Source of the DNA: JBBSBL01 sp038251325
GTDB taxonomy: Bacteria; Actinomycetota; Thermoleophilia; Solirubrobacterales; Solirubrobacteraceae
NCBI GenBank assembly: GCA_038251325.1
Contig: JBBSBL010000001.1
Coordinates: 62,001 to 126,000 of the forward strand
Length of the DNA stretch: 64,000 nucleotides
Direction: 5' to 3'
Shown here: piece after piece, positions 26,584 through 34,667 of the stretch
Layout: each line of letters begins with the position of its first letter
Position numbering within the stretch: the stretch's first letter is position 1
The notes under the pieces: generated by a model
Database searches by the model: none
What the model was told of the DNA's origin: nothing
What the model saw: the letters and a program-made list of their open reading frames with translations, nothing else
Program-made: the position numbers and the translations under genes

Positions 26584-26589
26584 AGTGTA
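26584..26589 (-). promoter_or_regulatory. Candidate -10 box for the rpmG-secE-nusG operon
   Basis: TACACT on the minus strand, 74 nt before the rpmG start, within the only non-coding DNA upstream of the operon (26511-26636). A small CCCTCC/GGAGGG hairpin follows in the leader at about 26,568-26,582. No clear -35 is visible. The call is tentative. Confidence 0.35.
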
Positions 26590-26636
26590 GCGAGCGCCGA
26601 CGGGCCGGGCCGCGCACGACGGACCGCCCCCGAGGG

Positions 26637-27515
26637 CTAGAAGCGGGCGGTCGCCGCCGGGTCCAGGCCGCTGGTCCGCGTCATGCCCACCGTCGCCTCC
26701 AGCGCGGCCTCGGCGCCCCCGCGATACACGCCCTTGGTCGGTGGGACGTCGCCGTAGTCGCGCCCGTGGCCGATCTTGACGTGGAACTCGCCGCTGAGCC
26801 CGCGGTTGGTCGGATCGACACCGACCCACACCGGCTCCTCGCCCGGCGTGCCGCTCGGGAGCAGTGCCTCGAGCCAGGCGTGGGTGGCGACCTCCACCGA
26901 CTCGACCTCGTCGCCGTGGCTGACGAACAGGTAACCGGAGACGTAGCGGGCCGCGATCCCGCGGCGCCGCAGGAGTGCCAGGCCGAGGTGCACGAAGTCC
27001 TGGCAGACGCCGGCGCCGGCGTCGAGCAGGTCGCCGACCGTCGAGCCGACATAGGTGACCCCGGCGCGGTACTCGAAGGTGTCGGGGATGAGCTCGGCCA
27101 CGAGGAGCACCGTGGCCAGCGGGGTTCGCGCGCGGGTCGTCGCGTGGAGTGCGTCGAGCCGCGGGTCGGTCGGAGCCCCCTGGGCGAGCAGGAACTCGCC
27201 TGCGGGCTCGAGGTAGTCGGCGAGGGTCAGCGCGGACCACTCGGCCTGCGGGGGCACGGGGGCGGCGGTCGTCGCCACCCGGGCGCGCACGTCGATCGCC
27301 AGCTGGGTGTGCGGCTCGGTGACCGCGAACTCGACGACCTCGGTGCCGAAGTAGTCGGTGTGACGGTGCAGGCGGGCCTCCGGGTCGATGCGGACCGAGA
27401 ACTCGTCCACCCGCTGGCGGGCGCTGGCGGCCGGCCGCACGCGCAGGGCGTTCAGGTTGTCGGTCACCTCGCCGTCGTAGCTGTACTCCGTGAGGTAGCG
27501 GATGGCGAAGTTCAT
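26637..27515 (-). CDS. Transglutaminase-like cysteine protease-fold protein
   Basis: A 292-residue protein with the bacterial transglutaminase N-terminal beta domain (MNFAIRYLTEYSYDGEV) and a transglutaminase core. The catalytic Cys is in AGAGVCQDFVHLGLALLRRRGI (about residues 168-190), the His in VATHAWLEALLP (about 212-223) and the Asp in VGVDPTNRG. It is the third gene of a conserved actinobacterial/proteobacterial trio with ATP-grasp and alpha-E proteins, and overlaps the alpha-E gene by 4 nt (ATGA). The trio is thought to make or modify a peptide-like product; the substrate is unknown. Confidence 0.9.
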   Translation of the reverse strand: MNFAIRYLTEYSYDGEVTDNLNALRVRPAASARQRVDEFSVRIDPEARLHRHTDYFGTEVVEFAVTEPHTQLAIDVRARVATTAAPVPPQAEWSALTLADYLEPAGEFLLAQGAPTDPRLDALHATTRARTPLATVLLVAELIPDTFEYRAGVTYVGSTVGDLLDAGAGVCQDFVHLGLALLRRRGIAARYVSGYLFVSHGDEVESVEVATHAWLEALLPSGTPGEEPVWVGVDPTNRGLSGEFHVKIGHGRDYGDVPPTKGVYRGGAEAALEATVGMTRTSGLDPAATARF

Positions 27516-28531
27516 GCCGGGGACCGGACGGCGCGGGGAGCGGCGCCGGCGAAGTAGCGGTTCGCGACGTCGCGATCGACGGCGGCGAGCTCCTCCTGGA
27601 CCTGGACGAGGGTCGAGCCCAGCGCCGCGTCGTCGACCGTCGCCCGTCGGCGGAAGTCGAGGTCGGCGACCATGCGGCCCAGGCGCAGGACGGGGGGCGC
27701 CGAGCGCGGCGAGGTGTCCGCGGTGGAGAGCGCGTAGTGGAGCCCGTCGACCGAGGCCGCCACCGACCCGGGATAGGAGCGGTCGTAGAGCAGGAAGCGC
27801 GTGACCGACGCCGTTCGCGGCGCGGCGCGCACCGCCCGGCGGTATGCCTGCAGGCCGCCGACGGCGTGGAGCAGCGCGAGGGCCTCGCCGTCGTCCAGCA
27901 TCTCGCGTACGGACGCGCCGGTCGAGAGCGGAAGCGAGGCGCGGAGCATTCGCAGCACCATGTCGGCGCTCTCGATCCGCCCGCCGGCCACGAGGAAGGA
28001 GCGCGCCTCGTCGCGCATCATCGTGCGGTCGGTCAGGCCCCAGAACAGCGCGCAGCGCTCCTTGACCTCGGAGTAGATCGAGTAGGGGCCGGTCCTCATC
28101 GCGGCGGAGAGGTCGCGGCGGACCAGCTCGAGGTGGAAGGTGTTCACGGCCTCCCACATCTCGGTGGAGATCACATCGCGCACCGTGCGCGCGCGCTCGC
28201 GCCCGCGCGCGACGCAGGAGACGATCGAGGCCGGGCTCGCCGCGTCGACGGTGAGCAGCCGCACGACGTCGTCGCGCGTCGCGCGCGTGGTCGCCTTCTC
28301 CAACGCGCGCTCGCCGTCATCCGCGCTCGCACGCGCGGCGGAGCTCTCGGCGGGCTGGGCCCCGATGACCAGCAGGAGCGCCTCCCAGGAGAGCGTGACG
28401 CTGATCGCGTCCGCCCGGCCCTGCAGATCCGCGTGAAAGACGCCGTCGAGCATGCGGGCGGTGAGCTCCGCGCGGCTGAGGTCGCGCCCGAGCCAGAACA
28501 GCTCCTGCGCGATGCGGGCGAGCATCGTCAT
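27512..28531 (-). CDS. Alpha-E domain protein
   Basis: A 339-residue, mostly helical protein starting MTMLARIAQELFWLGRDLSR, the conserved alpha-E opening (the family often has a MYWLGRYxER-like motif). Its function is not established; it always travels with circularly permuted ATP-grasp and transglutaminase proteins and may act as a scaffold or carrier. Both ends overlap neighbours by 4 nt (ATGA), so the three proteins are translationally coupled in the order ATP-grasp, alpha-E, transglutaminase. Confidence 0.9.
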   Translation of the reverse strand: MTMLARIAQELFWLGRDLSRAELTARMLDGVFHADLQGRADAISVTLSWEALLLVIGAQPAESSAARASADDGERALEKATTRATRDDVVRLLTVDAASPASIVSCVARGRERARTVRDVISTEMWEAVNTFHLELVRRDLSAAMRTGPYSIYSEVKERCALFWGLTDRTMMRDEARSFLVAGGRIESADMVLRMLRASLPLSTGASVREMLDDGEALALLHAVGGLQAYRRAVRAAPRTASVTRFLLYDRSYPGSVAASVDGLHYALSTADTSPRSAPPVLRLGRMVADLDFRRRATVDDAALGSTLVQVQEELAAVDRDVANRYFAGAAPRAVRSPA

Positions 28532-30102
28532 TGCTGCTGCTGGGACTGGTCGTGCCAGGGCTCGCCGTAGCGCACCTCCGGCAGGGTCGGCGGGACGTAC
28601 TCCGGCGCGACGTCCCGCGGCTGGTCGGCGTCTTCGAGGACCCAGGTGTCCTTGGAGCCGCCCCCGCGCGAGGAGTTCACGATCAGCGACCCCTCAACCA
28701 GGGCCACGCGGGTCAGCCCGCCGGGCACGATCTGGACGTCGTCGGCGTCGACCATGACGGCGAAGGGCCGCAGATCGACGTGCCGGGCCGCGAGGCGGCC
28801 GTCGGCCTGGGTCGTCGGCACCGTGGAGAGCCGGACGAGGTCCTGGGCGATCCAGCGACCGGGGTCGCGCTCGACGAGGGCGCGCTGGCGGGCCAGCGCC
28901 GCCGCGTCGGCGGCGGGGCCGATGAAGACGCCCTTGCCCCCGGACTCCCCGGTCGGCTTCACGACGATCTCGGCCAGGCGCTCGAGGCACTCGGCGCGCT
29001 GCTCGGGATCGGCGAGCAGGTGGGTGCGCACGTTGCGGAGCACCGGCTCCTCGCCGAGGTAGAAGCGGATCATCTCGGGGACGTAGTGGTGGATGGCCTT
29101 GTCGTCGGCCACCCCGGTGCCGATCGCGTTGGCGATGGCCACCGTCCCGGTCCGGTAGGCCCGCAGCAGCCCGGGGACCCCGAGCAGCGTGTCGGGGCGG
29201 AACTCCAGCGGATCGATGAAGTCGTCGTCCAGGCGCCGGTACACGGAGTGGACGCGAGCGAGGCCGGCGGTGGTCCGCATATAACAGACCTGCTCGCGGA
29301 CGACGAGGTCCGAGGCCTCGACGAGCTCGACGCCCATCTGGCGGGCCAGGTAGGCGTGCTCGAAGTAGGCCGAGTTCGACGGGCCGGGGGTCCAGACGAC
29401 GACCGTGGGATCGCCGTCGCCGGCGGGCGCGACGCTGCGCAGCGCGGTGAGCAGGAGCTGCGGGTAGTGCTCGACCGGCCGGACCCGGTAGCCGGAGAAC
29501 AGCTCGGGGACGAGGCGGGCCATCGCCACCCGGTTCTCGAGCACGTAGGAGATGCCCGACGGGGTCCGCACGTTGTCCTCGAGCACGAGCCAGGCGCCGT
29601 CGGCGTCGCGGACGAGGTCGCAGCCGCCGACGTGGCAGTAGACCCCGCCGGGCGGCCGCACGCCATGGACCGGCCGGGCGAAGTGCGAGCGGCTGACGAT
29701 CAGCGACCACGGCACGATTCCCGCCCGGACGATCTCGTGGCCGTGGTAGACGTCGTCGACGAAGGCGTTCAGCGCGCGGATCCGCTGCGCCACCCCACGC
29801 TCGATGGTCTCCCACTCCGCCGCGGGGATGATGCGGGGCACGAGATCGAGCGGGAACGGCCGGTCGCGCACTGCGCGGTCGCCATCCCCGCCGCTGACCT
29901 CGAAGGTGATGCCTTGGTCCATGAAGATCGCGTCGCGCCGGCGGCCGGCCGCGGCGAGCCCCTCGGCGCCGAGGTGGGCCAGCGACCGGGCCCGCGTCCC
30001 GGCGTGCTCCCACGGCGCGCCGCCGGCCCCGAACACCTCGTCCAGGCACCCCGGCGCCGGGGCGTAGCCGGGCGCCGGGGTCGGGGTGCTGACGTCGGCC
30101 AT
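28528..30102 (-). CDS. Circularly permuted type-2 ATP-grasp protein
   Basis: A 524-residue ATP-grasp protein. The start MADVSTPTPAPGYAPAPG at 30102 is followed by CLDEVFG, then the permuted ATP-grasp core with VLEDNVRTPSGISYVLENR (about residues 175-193) and EIVVKPTGESGGKGVFIGP (about 372-390). The C terminus is a glutamine run (SQQQQ). Family members ligate a carboxylate to an amine using ATP; the product here is unknown. Homologues occur in mycobacterial operons of the same layout. A promoter of the recurrent type lies at 30110-30153 with the hexamer 7 nt before the ATG. A longer open frame to 30345 is ignored. Confidence 0.9.
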   Translation of the reverse strand: MADVSTPTPAPGYAPAPGCLDEVFGAGGAPWEHAGTRARSLAHLGAEGLAAAGRRRDAIFMDQGITFEVSGGDGDRAVRDRPFPLDLVPRIIPAAEWETIERGVAQRIRALNAFVDDVYHGHEIVRAGIVPWSLIVSRSHFARPVHGVRPPGGVYCHVGGCDLVRDADGAWLVLEDNVRTPSGISYVLENRVAMARLVPELFSGYRVRPVEHYPQLLLTALRSVAPAGDGDPTVVVWTPGPSNSAYFEHAYLARQMGVELVEASDLVVREQVCYMRTTAGLARVHSVYRRLDDDFIDPLEFRPDTLLGVPGLLRAYRTGTVAIANAIGTGVADDKAIHHYVPEMIRFYLGEEPVLRNVRTHLLADPEQRAECLERLAEIVVKPTGESGGKGVFIGPAADAAALARQRALVERDPGRWIAQDLVRLSTVPTTQADGRLAARHVDLRPFAVMVDADDVQIVPGGLTRVALVEGSLIVNSSRGGGSKDTWVLEDADQPRDVAPEYVPPTLPEVRYGEPWHDQSQQQQ

Positions 30103-30109
30103 GGAGGGG

Positions 30110-30153
30110 ATTCTGACGCCGCGCGCGCCCGGCCACATCCGCCAGGGTGGACA
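30110..30153 (-). promoter_or_regulatory. Recurrent promoter element, weak copy, upstream of ATP-grasp gene
   Basis: Minus strand: TGTCC-ACCCT-GGC-GGATG (30153-30136), exactly 20 nt, then CAGAAT (30115-30110), then 7 nt and the ATG. The right half and spacing match the consensus CATCC-N5-GGA-SGATG-N20-TNNNNT; the left half has two mismatches and GGA is GGC. The transcript would be leaderless. Confidence 0.5.
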
Positions 30154-30215
30154 GTCTGCGCAGGCCGGGCCTCGCCCGTCGGGCGGGGCGCGGCCCGGGC
30201 TCCGAGGCGGGCTCG

Positions 30216-30221
30216 TAGGCT
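30216..30221 (+). promoter_or_regulatory. Candidate leaderless -10 box of the MFS gene
   Basis: TAGGCT followed by 8 nt and then the GTG start at 30230, with no ribosome site between. The layout matches other apparently leaderless starts in the window. It lies in the divergent gap between the ATP-grasp and MFS genes. Confidence 0.5.
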
Positions 30222-30229
30222 GGTGGCCC

Positions 30230-31435
30230 GTGGAAGCCGGAACGCTCACCGCCGCCTTTCGGGCACGCGCTTCGGCGCGCCGGCTCGCGTTCGCCGGCCT
30301 CGTCGGCGCCGCGGTGTGCAACTTCCTCGCGGTCGGCGCCGTCATCCCCGTGCTCCCGCGCTACGTCAAGGGCCCGATCGGGGCGGGAGACGTCGCGGTC
30401 GGCGTGGTCGTCGGCGCGTTCGCCGTGGCCGCGATCTTCAGCCGGCCCTTCGCGGGCCGGCTCGCCGACCGCCGCGGCCGCCGCGACGTGCTCGTCGGCG
30501 GCATGGCGCTCTCCGCCGTGGCCGGCGCGCTGCTCTTCGTCCCCGGCGGCGTCCCGGGCCTGATCGTCGCGCGCCTCGTGCTCGGGTTCGCCGAGGGCGC
30601 CGTCTTCACGGCCGGCGCCGCGTGGACCGTCGACGTCGCGCCGGTGGAGCGGCGCGGCCGCATCCTCGGCCTCTTCGGGCTCGCGGTCTGGAGCGGCCTG
30701 ACGGTCGGTCCCGCCATCGGGGAGGGGCTCTACGCCGCCGGCGGCTACGACCTCGTGTGGGCCTTCGCGGTGGCGGCGCCGCTGCTCGGGGTCGCGCTCG
30801 CCTGGCGCCTGGAGGACCGCTTCACCGCCCAGGAGCCGACGGGACCGCGCCGGCTCATCCCGCGACCGGCGGTGCGACCCGGGATCTCCCTCTTCCTCGC
30901 GAACTTCGGCTACGCCGCGATGGCCGCCTTCCTTGTCCTCCATCTCGACGCGCGCGGCATCGGGCATGGCGCGCTGGTCTTCATCGCCTTCGCGGCGGGC
31001 GTGGTCAGCGCCCGGCTCGTCTTCGGACGCCTGCCCGACGTGCTCGGGCCGCGGATCAGCGCGCCGGTCGCCGGCGGGACGGAGGCGATCGGGCTCGTCG
31101 TGCTCGCGCTCGCGCCGTCCCTGCCGATCGCGATCCTGGGGGCCGTGGTCATGGGCACGGGGTTCTCCCTGCTCTACCCCTCGCTCGCGCTCGTCGTGGT
31201 CTCCCGCGTCCCCGAGGACGAGCGGGGCGCGGCGCTCGGCGCGTTCACCGCGTTCTTCGACGCGGGGGTCGGGGTCGGGGCGCTGCTGGCGGGCGTGGCG
31301 GTGGTGGTCGGCGGCTACCCGGCGGCCTTCTGGCTCGCGGCGGGGGCCGCCGTGGCGGGGGTGGCGATGACGCTGACCAACCCGAACATGCCGGGGCCGA
31401 CCCGCATTCCCGGCCCCTCCGAGGTCCCGGCATGA
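30230..31435 (+). CDS. MFS transporter
   Basis: A 401-residue major-facilitator protein with about 12 predicted membrane segments. The loop 2-3 signature GRLADRRGRRDVLVGG (about residues 80-95) is clear. The class is drug:H+ antiporter-like (DHA1 size); the substrate is unknown. The GTG at 30230 is chosen because a TAGGCT box precedes it by 8 nt; a longer frame from 30086 would overlap the divergent promoter region. The stop overlaps the next gene by 4 nt (ATGA), so the two are co-translated. Confidence 0.85.
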   Translation: MEAGTLTAAFRARASARRLAFAGLVGAAVCNFLAVGAVIPVLPRYVKGPIGAGDVAVGVVVGAFAVAAIFSRPFAGRLADRRGRRDVLVGGMALSAVAGALLFVPGGVPGLIVARLVLGFAEGAVFTAGAAWTVDVAPVERRGRILGLFGLAVWSGLTVGPAIGEGLYAAGGYDLVWAFAVAAPLLGVALAWRLEDRFTAQEPTGPRRLIPRPAVRPGISLFLANFGYAAMAAFLVLHLDARGIGHGALVFIAFAAGVVSARLVFGRLPDVLGPRISAPVAGGTEAIGLVVLALAPSLPIAILGAVVMGTGFSLLYPSLALVVVSRVPEDERGAALGAFTAFFDAGVGVGALLAGVAVVVGGYPAAFWLAAGAAVAGVAMTLTNPNMPGPTRIPGPSEVPA

Positions 31436-31905
31436 ACCCGCTGCGCACGGCGGCGGCGACCGGTGTCGCGCCCGGGACGCCGGACGAGCTCTGGGCGCTG
31501 CTCGCCGATCCCTCGCGCTTCGTGAGCTGGGCCGCCCTCACCCGGGAGGTGCTCGACTACGACGAGCCGCTCGGCCTCGGCGGGCGCTACGTCGAGCGCA
31601 ACGTGGTCTTCGGCCCGTTCACGGCCGTGAACACCTTCACGGTGGTCGAGGAGGTCCCGCCGCGGCGTGCCGTGCATCGCGTCACGGGCGCGCGCCTGGC
31701 GAGCGAAATGTGGTTCTTCGTCGAGCTCGGCCCGGCGGCCGCCGGGACGCAGGTGACGATCGGGCTGCGCTACCGCGCCGCGCTCGGCCGGGCCGGCGAC
31801 CGGTTCGCGCGGGCGGTGGTCCAGCCACGTCTGCGGCGCGGCTTCCGCGAGACGGTGGAGAACGTCGCCACCGTCGCGCGACGGGACGGGCTGGGCCGGG
31901 ACTGA
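31432..31905 (+). CDS. SRPBCC (START-like) family protein
   Basis: A 157-residue protein of the polyketide-cyclase/dehydrase (SRPBCC) fold. The N terminus has GTPDELWALLADPSRFVSW (about residues 15-34), the usual first helix-grip element, then strand-rich sequence and a C-terminal long helix (FRETVENVATVARRDG). Such proteins bind hydrophobic ligands; the ligand is unknown. The ATG overlaps the MFS stop, so it may support or modulate the transporter. Confidence 0.75.
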   Translation: MNPLRTAAATGVAPGTPDELWALLADPSRFVSWAALTREVLDYDEPLGLGGRYVERNVVFGPFTAVNTFTVVEEVPPRRAVHRVTGARLASEMWFFVELGPAAAGTQVTIGLRYRAALGRAGDRFARAVVQPRLRRGFRETVENVATVARRDGLGRD

Positions 31906-31966
31906 AGGCCGGCCGCCGAGCGGCGATCACCGTCCCACACCCGAGAACGGAGAGCTGAGGGCGATC

Positions 31967-32066
31967 ATGCAAGGCGGACGGATGCGGCGGGGCTGGGAGC
32001 TGGCGAAGACCTCGTGGGCGGTGCTGCGGGCCGACCGCTCGCTGCTGCTCTTCCCGATCGTCGGGG
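31967..32066 (+). pseudogene. 5' fragment of a DUF6159-like membrane protein gene
   Basis: A good ribosome site (GAGG, 6 nt spacing) precedes ATG 31967 and the reading MQGGRMRRGWELAKTSWAVL, continuing RADRSLLLFPIVGG. This is the characteristic cytoplasmic start of DUF6159-type membrane proteins, which normally continue for about 250 more residues with several membrane helices. After about residue 33 the similarity stops at a TCGGGGGTCG sequence and the frame runs into arginine-rich shadow of another gene. The rest of the gene is missing. Confidence 0.7.
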
Positions 32067-32768
32067 GTCGAGCTGCGCGAGGGCACGAACGTCACCGGCC
32101 TGCGCATCGCCGGCGGGCGGGTGGCGGGCGTGGAGACCGGCGCCGGCTTCGTGGCGAGCGACCGCGTGATCCTCGCCGGCGGTTGGGGCCAGCGGGCGCT
32201 GGCCGCGATGGCCGGCGATCGCGGCGTCCCGATCGGCGCCGTGCGCCACCAGGTAGCGGTGACCGGCCCCCACCCCCAGCTCGCCGACGCGCTGCCGATG
32301 GGGTTCGACCTCGGCGCCGGCCTGTACTGGCGAGAGGAGGAGGGCGGGCTCCTGTTCGGAATGAGCAACCCCCAGGAGCCGCCGGGCGAGGCGACGGGGA
32401 TCGACTGGCGGATGCTCGAGAGGATCCGCGAGCGGCTCGGGACGCTCCTCCCGCTCACCCGCGAGCTCGACCTCCGCCGGCTGTGGGCGGCGACAATCGA
32501 CTACTCGCCCGACCATCTGCCGATCCTCGGCCCGGGGCTCGACGGCGACGGTGCCCCGGTCGCGGGGCTCTGGCTCGCGTCGGCGTCGGGCCACGGGATG
32601 ATGTGGGGGCCGGGCGTCGCCCGCGCCGCCGCCGACCTCGCGCTGACCGGGAGCACCGGGGTCACCGACGTCTCCTTCCTCGGCGCCGACCGCTTCGACG
32701 CCGAGGGCCGCTCGTCGCTCGCCACCGACCCGATCGCGCTGCCCTTCCCCGAGGTGGCGGAGGCCTAG
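32067..32768 (+). pseudogene. 3' part of a FAD-dependent oxidoreductase (DAO family), N terminus missing
   Basis: From about 32067 a different frame encodes VELREGTNVTGLRIAGGRVA and then VILAGGWGQRALAAMAGDRG, continuing to ATIDYSPDHLPILGPGLDGD and a C-terminal SASGHGMMWGPGVARAAADL. This is the C-terminal about 230 residues of a glycine/sarcosine/D-amino-acid oxidase-like enzyme. The N-terminal Rossmann GxGxxG region (about 150-170 residues) is absent. The first possible start in frame is GTG 32121, well inside the domain, so no working enzyme is expected. It abuts the DUF6159 fragment in another frame. Confidence 0.75.
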
Positions 32769-32827
32769 CCGGCGCCCCGCGGGCAGGAGTCGGCGCGCCG
32801 GGCGGGAACCCCCGCTCGGGACACTCC

Positions 32828-33802
32828 GTGATCGTCGACTGCGCCCACTACCGCGACGGCGTGCGCCAGCAGGCGGCCGTCCTCACCCTCGAGGAGGCGG
32901 CCGCCTGCCACCGGGGCGACGGCTTCGTCTGGCTCGGGCTGCTTGACCCCGACGAGGCGGAGCTGAGCCGCACGCAGGAGATCTTCGAGCTCCACGAGCT
33001 CGCGATCGAGGACACGCTGGCCCGTCACGAGCGCCCGAAGTTCGAGGATTACGACGGGCACCGCTTCGTCGTCCTGCGCACCGCGCGCTACGACGACGCG
33101 ACCGAGCGCGTCGAGTTCGGCGAGGTGCAGCTCTTCCTCGGTGCGCGGTTCGCCGTGCTCGTCCGCGAGGGGAAGGCGAGCGAGCTCGCCACCGCCCGGC
33201 GCCGGCTCGAGGCGCGGCCCGACCTGCTCGCCGTCGGCCCCGTCGCCGTGCTCTGGGCGGTGCTGGACAAGATCGTCGACGACTACGAGCCCGTGGTCGG
33301 CGGCCTGGAGAACGACGTCGCCGAGGTCGAGGCGACGGTGTTCTCGGCCGACGCGCCGCGCGAGGACCCGGCGCAGCGCATCTACTTCCTCAAGCGCGAG
33401 CTCGGCGAGTTCTACCGGGCCGTGCATCCGCTGATCGCTCCGCTCGAGTCGGTCGAGCGTGGCGCCGTCCCCGAGGTCGAGCCGCTGCGCTCCTACTTCC
33501 GCGACGTCAACGACCACGCGAAGCTCGTGAACGAGGAGCTCGTCGCGCTCCGCGAGCAGCTCACCTCGATCCTCCAGTCGAGCATCGCGCTGTCCTCCGC
33601 CCGGCAGAACGAGGTCGTGCGGAAGATCTCCGGGTGGGCGGCGATCGTCGCCGTGCCGACGTTCATCGCCAGCGTGTACGGGATGAACTTCAAGGACATG
33701 CCGGAGCTGGCGTGGGGCGCGGGCTATCCGCTCGCGTTGGCGCTGATGGTCATCTCGGCCACGGCGCTCTATCTCGGGTTCCGCCGGGCCCGCTGGCTCT
33801 GA
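32828..33802 (+). CDS. CorA-like Mg2+/Co2+ transporter
   Basis: A 324-residue 2-TM-GxN family protein. A long acidic cytoplasmic domain (VIVDCAHYRDGV at the start, a helical funnel up to about residue 255) is followed by two membrane helices and the signature YGMNFKDMP (about residues 284-292), which forms the pore mouth. The GTG at 32828 is the best start; no ribosome site is evident. It forms pentamers in the inner membrane and carries Mg2+ or related ions. It sits just downstream of the broken FAD gene. Confidence 0.88.
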   Translation: MIVDCAHYRDGVRQQAAVLTLEEAAACHRGDGFVWLGLLDPDEAELSRTQEIFELHELAIEDTLARHERPKFEDYDGHRFVVLRTARYDDATERVEFGEVQLFLGARFAVLVREGKASELATARRRLEARPDLLAVGPVAVLWAVLDKIVDDYEPVVGGLENDVAEVEATVFSADAPREDPAQRIYFLKRELGEFYRAVHPLIAPLESVERGAVPEVEPLRSYFRDVNDHAKLVNEELVALREQLTSILQSSIALSSARQNEVVRKISGWAAIVAVPTFIASVYGMNFKDMPELAWGAGYPLALALMVISATALYLGFRRARWL

Positions 33803-33843
33803 TCCGCGCGATACTCCCGGTTGGACCGTCGCGAGGAGAGAGG

Positions 33844-34239
33844 ATGACCGACGGCGACATCGAGGTCGTGCGCCGCCTGGTGGCGGCCTTCAACGCCGGG
33901 GACGACGACGCCGTGCGCCCGTTGCTCCACCCCGAGGTCGAGCTCTCCTCCGTCGTCCTCGGGGGCACGACCTACCACGGCGAGGCCGGCCTCACCGCCT
34001 ACCGCCGGGATATCGACGAGGTGTTCGAGAACTGGCACTCCGAGGACGACCGGTTCCTCGCGGCGGGGGATGGCCGGGTGCTGTGGCTCTACCGCATCGT
34101 CGGGAAGGGGCGGCACAGCGGCATCGGGGTGGACCAGCCGATGGGCCTCGTCTGGACGCTCTCCGACGGTCTGCTGCGGCGCGGGATCATCCACCCCGAC
34201 CACGCGTCGGCGCGGCGGGCGGCGGGATTGGAGGACTGA
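33844..34239 (+). CDS. SnoaL-like (NTF2-fold) protein
   Basis: A 131-residue protein of the cystatin-like NTF2 fold. The pattern VVRRLVAAFNAGDDDAVRPL and LHPEVELSSVV at the N terminus and DGLLRRGIIHPDHASARRAAG at the C terminus is typical of actinobacterial SnoaL-like proteins. GAGGAGAG precedes the ATG. Function is not predictable; such folds host hydrolases, isomerases or only bind ligands. It is first of three overlapping or adjacent genes (SnoaL, SnoaL, GST). Confidence 0.75.
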   Translation: MTDGDIEVVRRLVAAFNAGDDDAVRPLLHPEVELSSVVLGGTTYHGEAGLTAYRRDIDEVFENWHSEDDRFLAAGDGRVLWLYRIVGKGRHSGIGVDQPMGLVWTLSDGLLRRGIIHPDHASARRAAGLED

Positions 34240-34244
34240 CGTCG

Positions 34245-34667
34245 ATGTCCGAGGCAAACGTCCAGTTCGTCCGCGGCCTCTTCGAGGCGTCGGCGAGCAT
34301 GGACCGAGAGGCGCTCATCGCGGCCCTGCCCGACCTCGTTCCGCAGTTCACCCAGCCCGACGTCGAGTGGGTCGAGGATCCGCGGCGGGCCGACGGACAG
34401 GTCCGGCGCGGCCACGCCGGCGTGCTCGACTCGTGGACGCGCTGGCTCGAGCAGTGGAGTCAGTACGACGTCGTCCTGGAGGAGGTCGTCGACTGCGGTG
34501 AGGACGTCTTCGTCGCGGCTCGGGAACAGGCGCGCGGGGCGGCGAGCGGCGTGCCGGTCAGCTCGCGGATCTTCGTCGTCGTGACCGTGCGGGAGGGCAA
34601 GATCGCCCGCTGGCGGGAGTTCTACGACGAGGCGCCGGCCCGCGCAGCAGCCGGGCTGGATCCGTGA
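34245..34667 (+). CDS. Second SnoaL-like (NTF2-fold) protein
   Basis: A 140-residue paralogue-like protein (MSEANVQFVRGLFEASASMD... VTVREGKIARWREFYDEAPA). It starts 5 nt after the first SnoaL stop and its own stop overlaps the GST start by 4 nt (GTGA), so the genes form an operon. Residue identity with the first copy is modest, which suggests an old duplication or independent recruitment. No catalytic residues can be assigned. Confidence 0.75.
   Translation: MSEANVQFVRGLFEASASMDREALIAALPDLVPQFTQPDVEWVEDPRRADGQVRRGHAGVLDSWTRWLEQWSQYDVVLEEVVDCGEDVFVAAREQARGAASGVPVSSRIFVVVTVREGKIARWREFYDEAPARAAAGLDP

Noticed and set aside
31906..33802. The 611-codon plus-strand frame from 31967 to 33802 as one large protein
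   Set aside because: Its middle part is an arginine-rich shadow of the FAD oxidoreductase frame; only its first 33 codons and the CorA-like end are real, and they belong to different genes.
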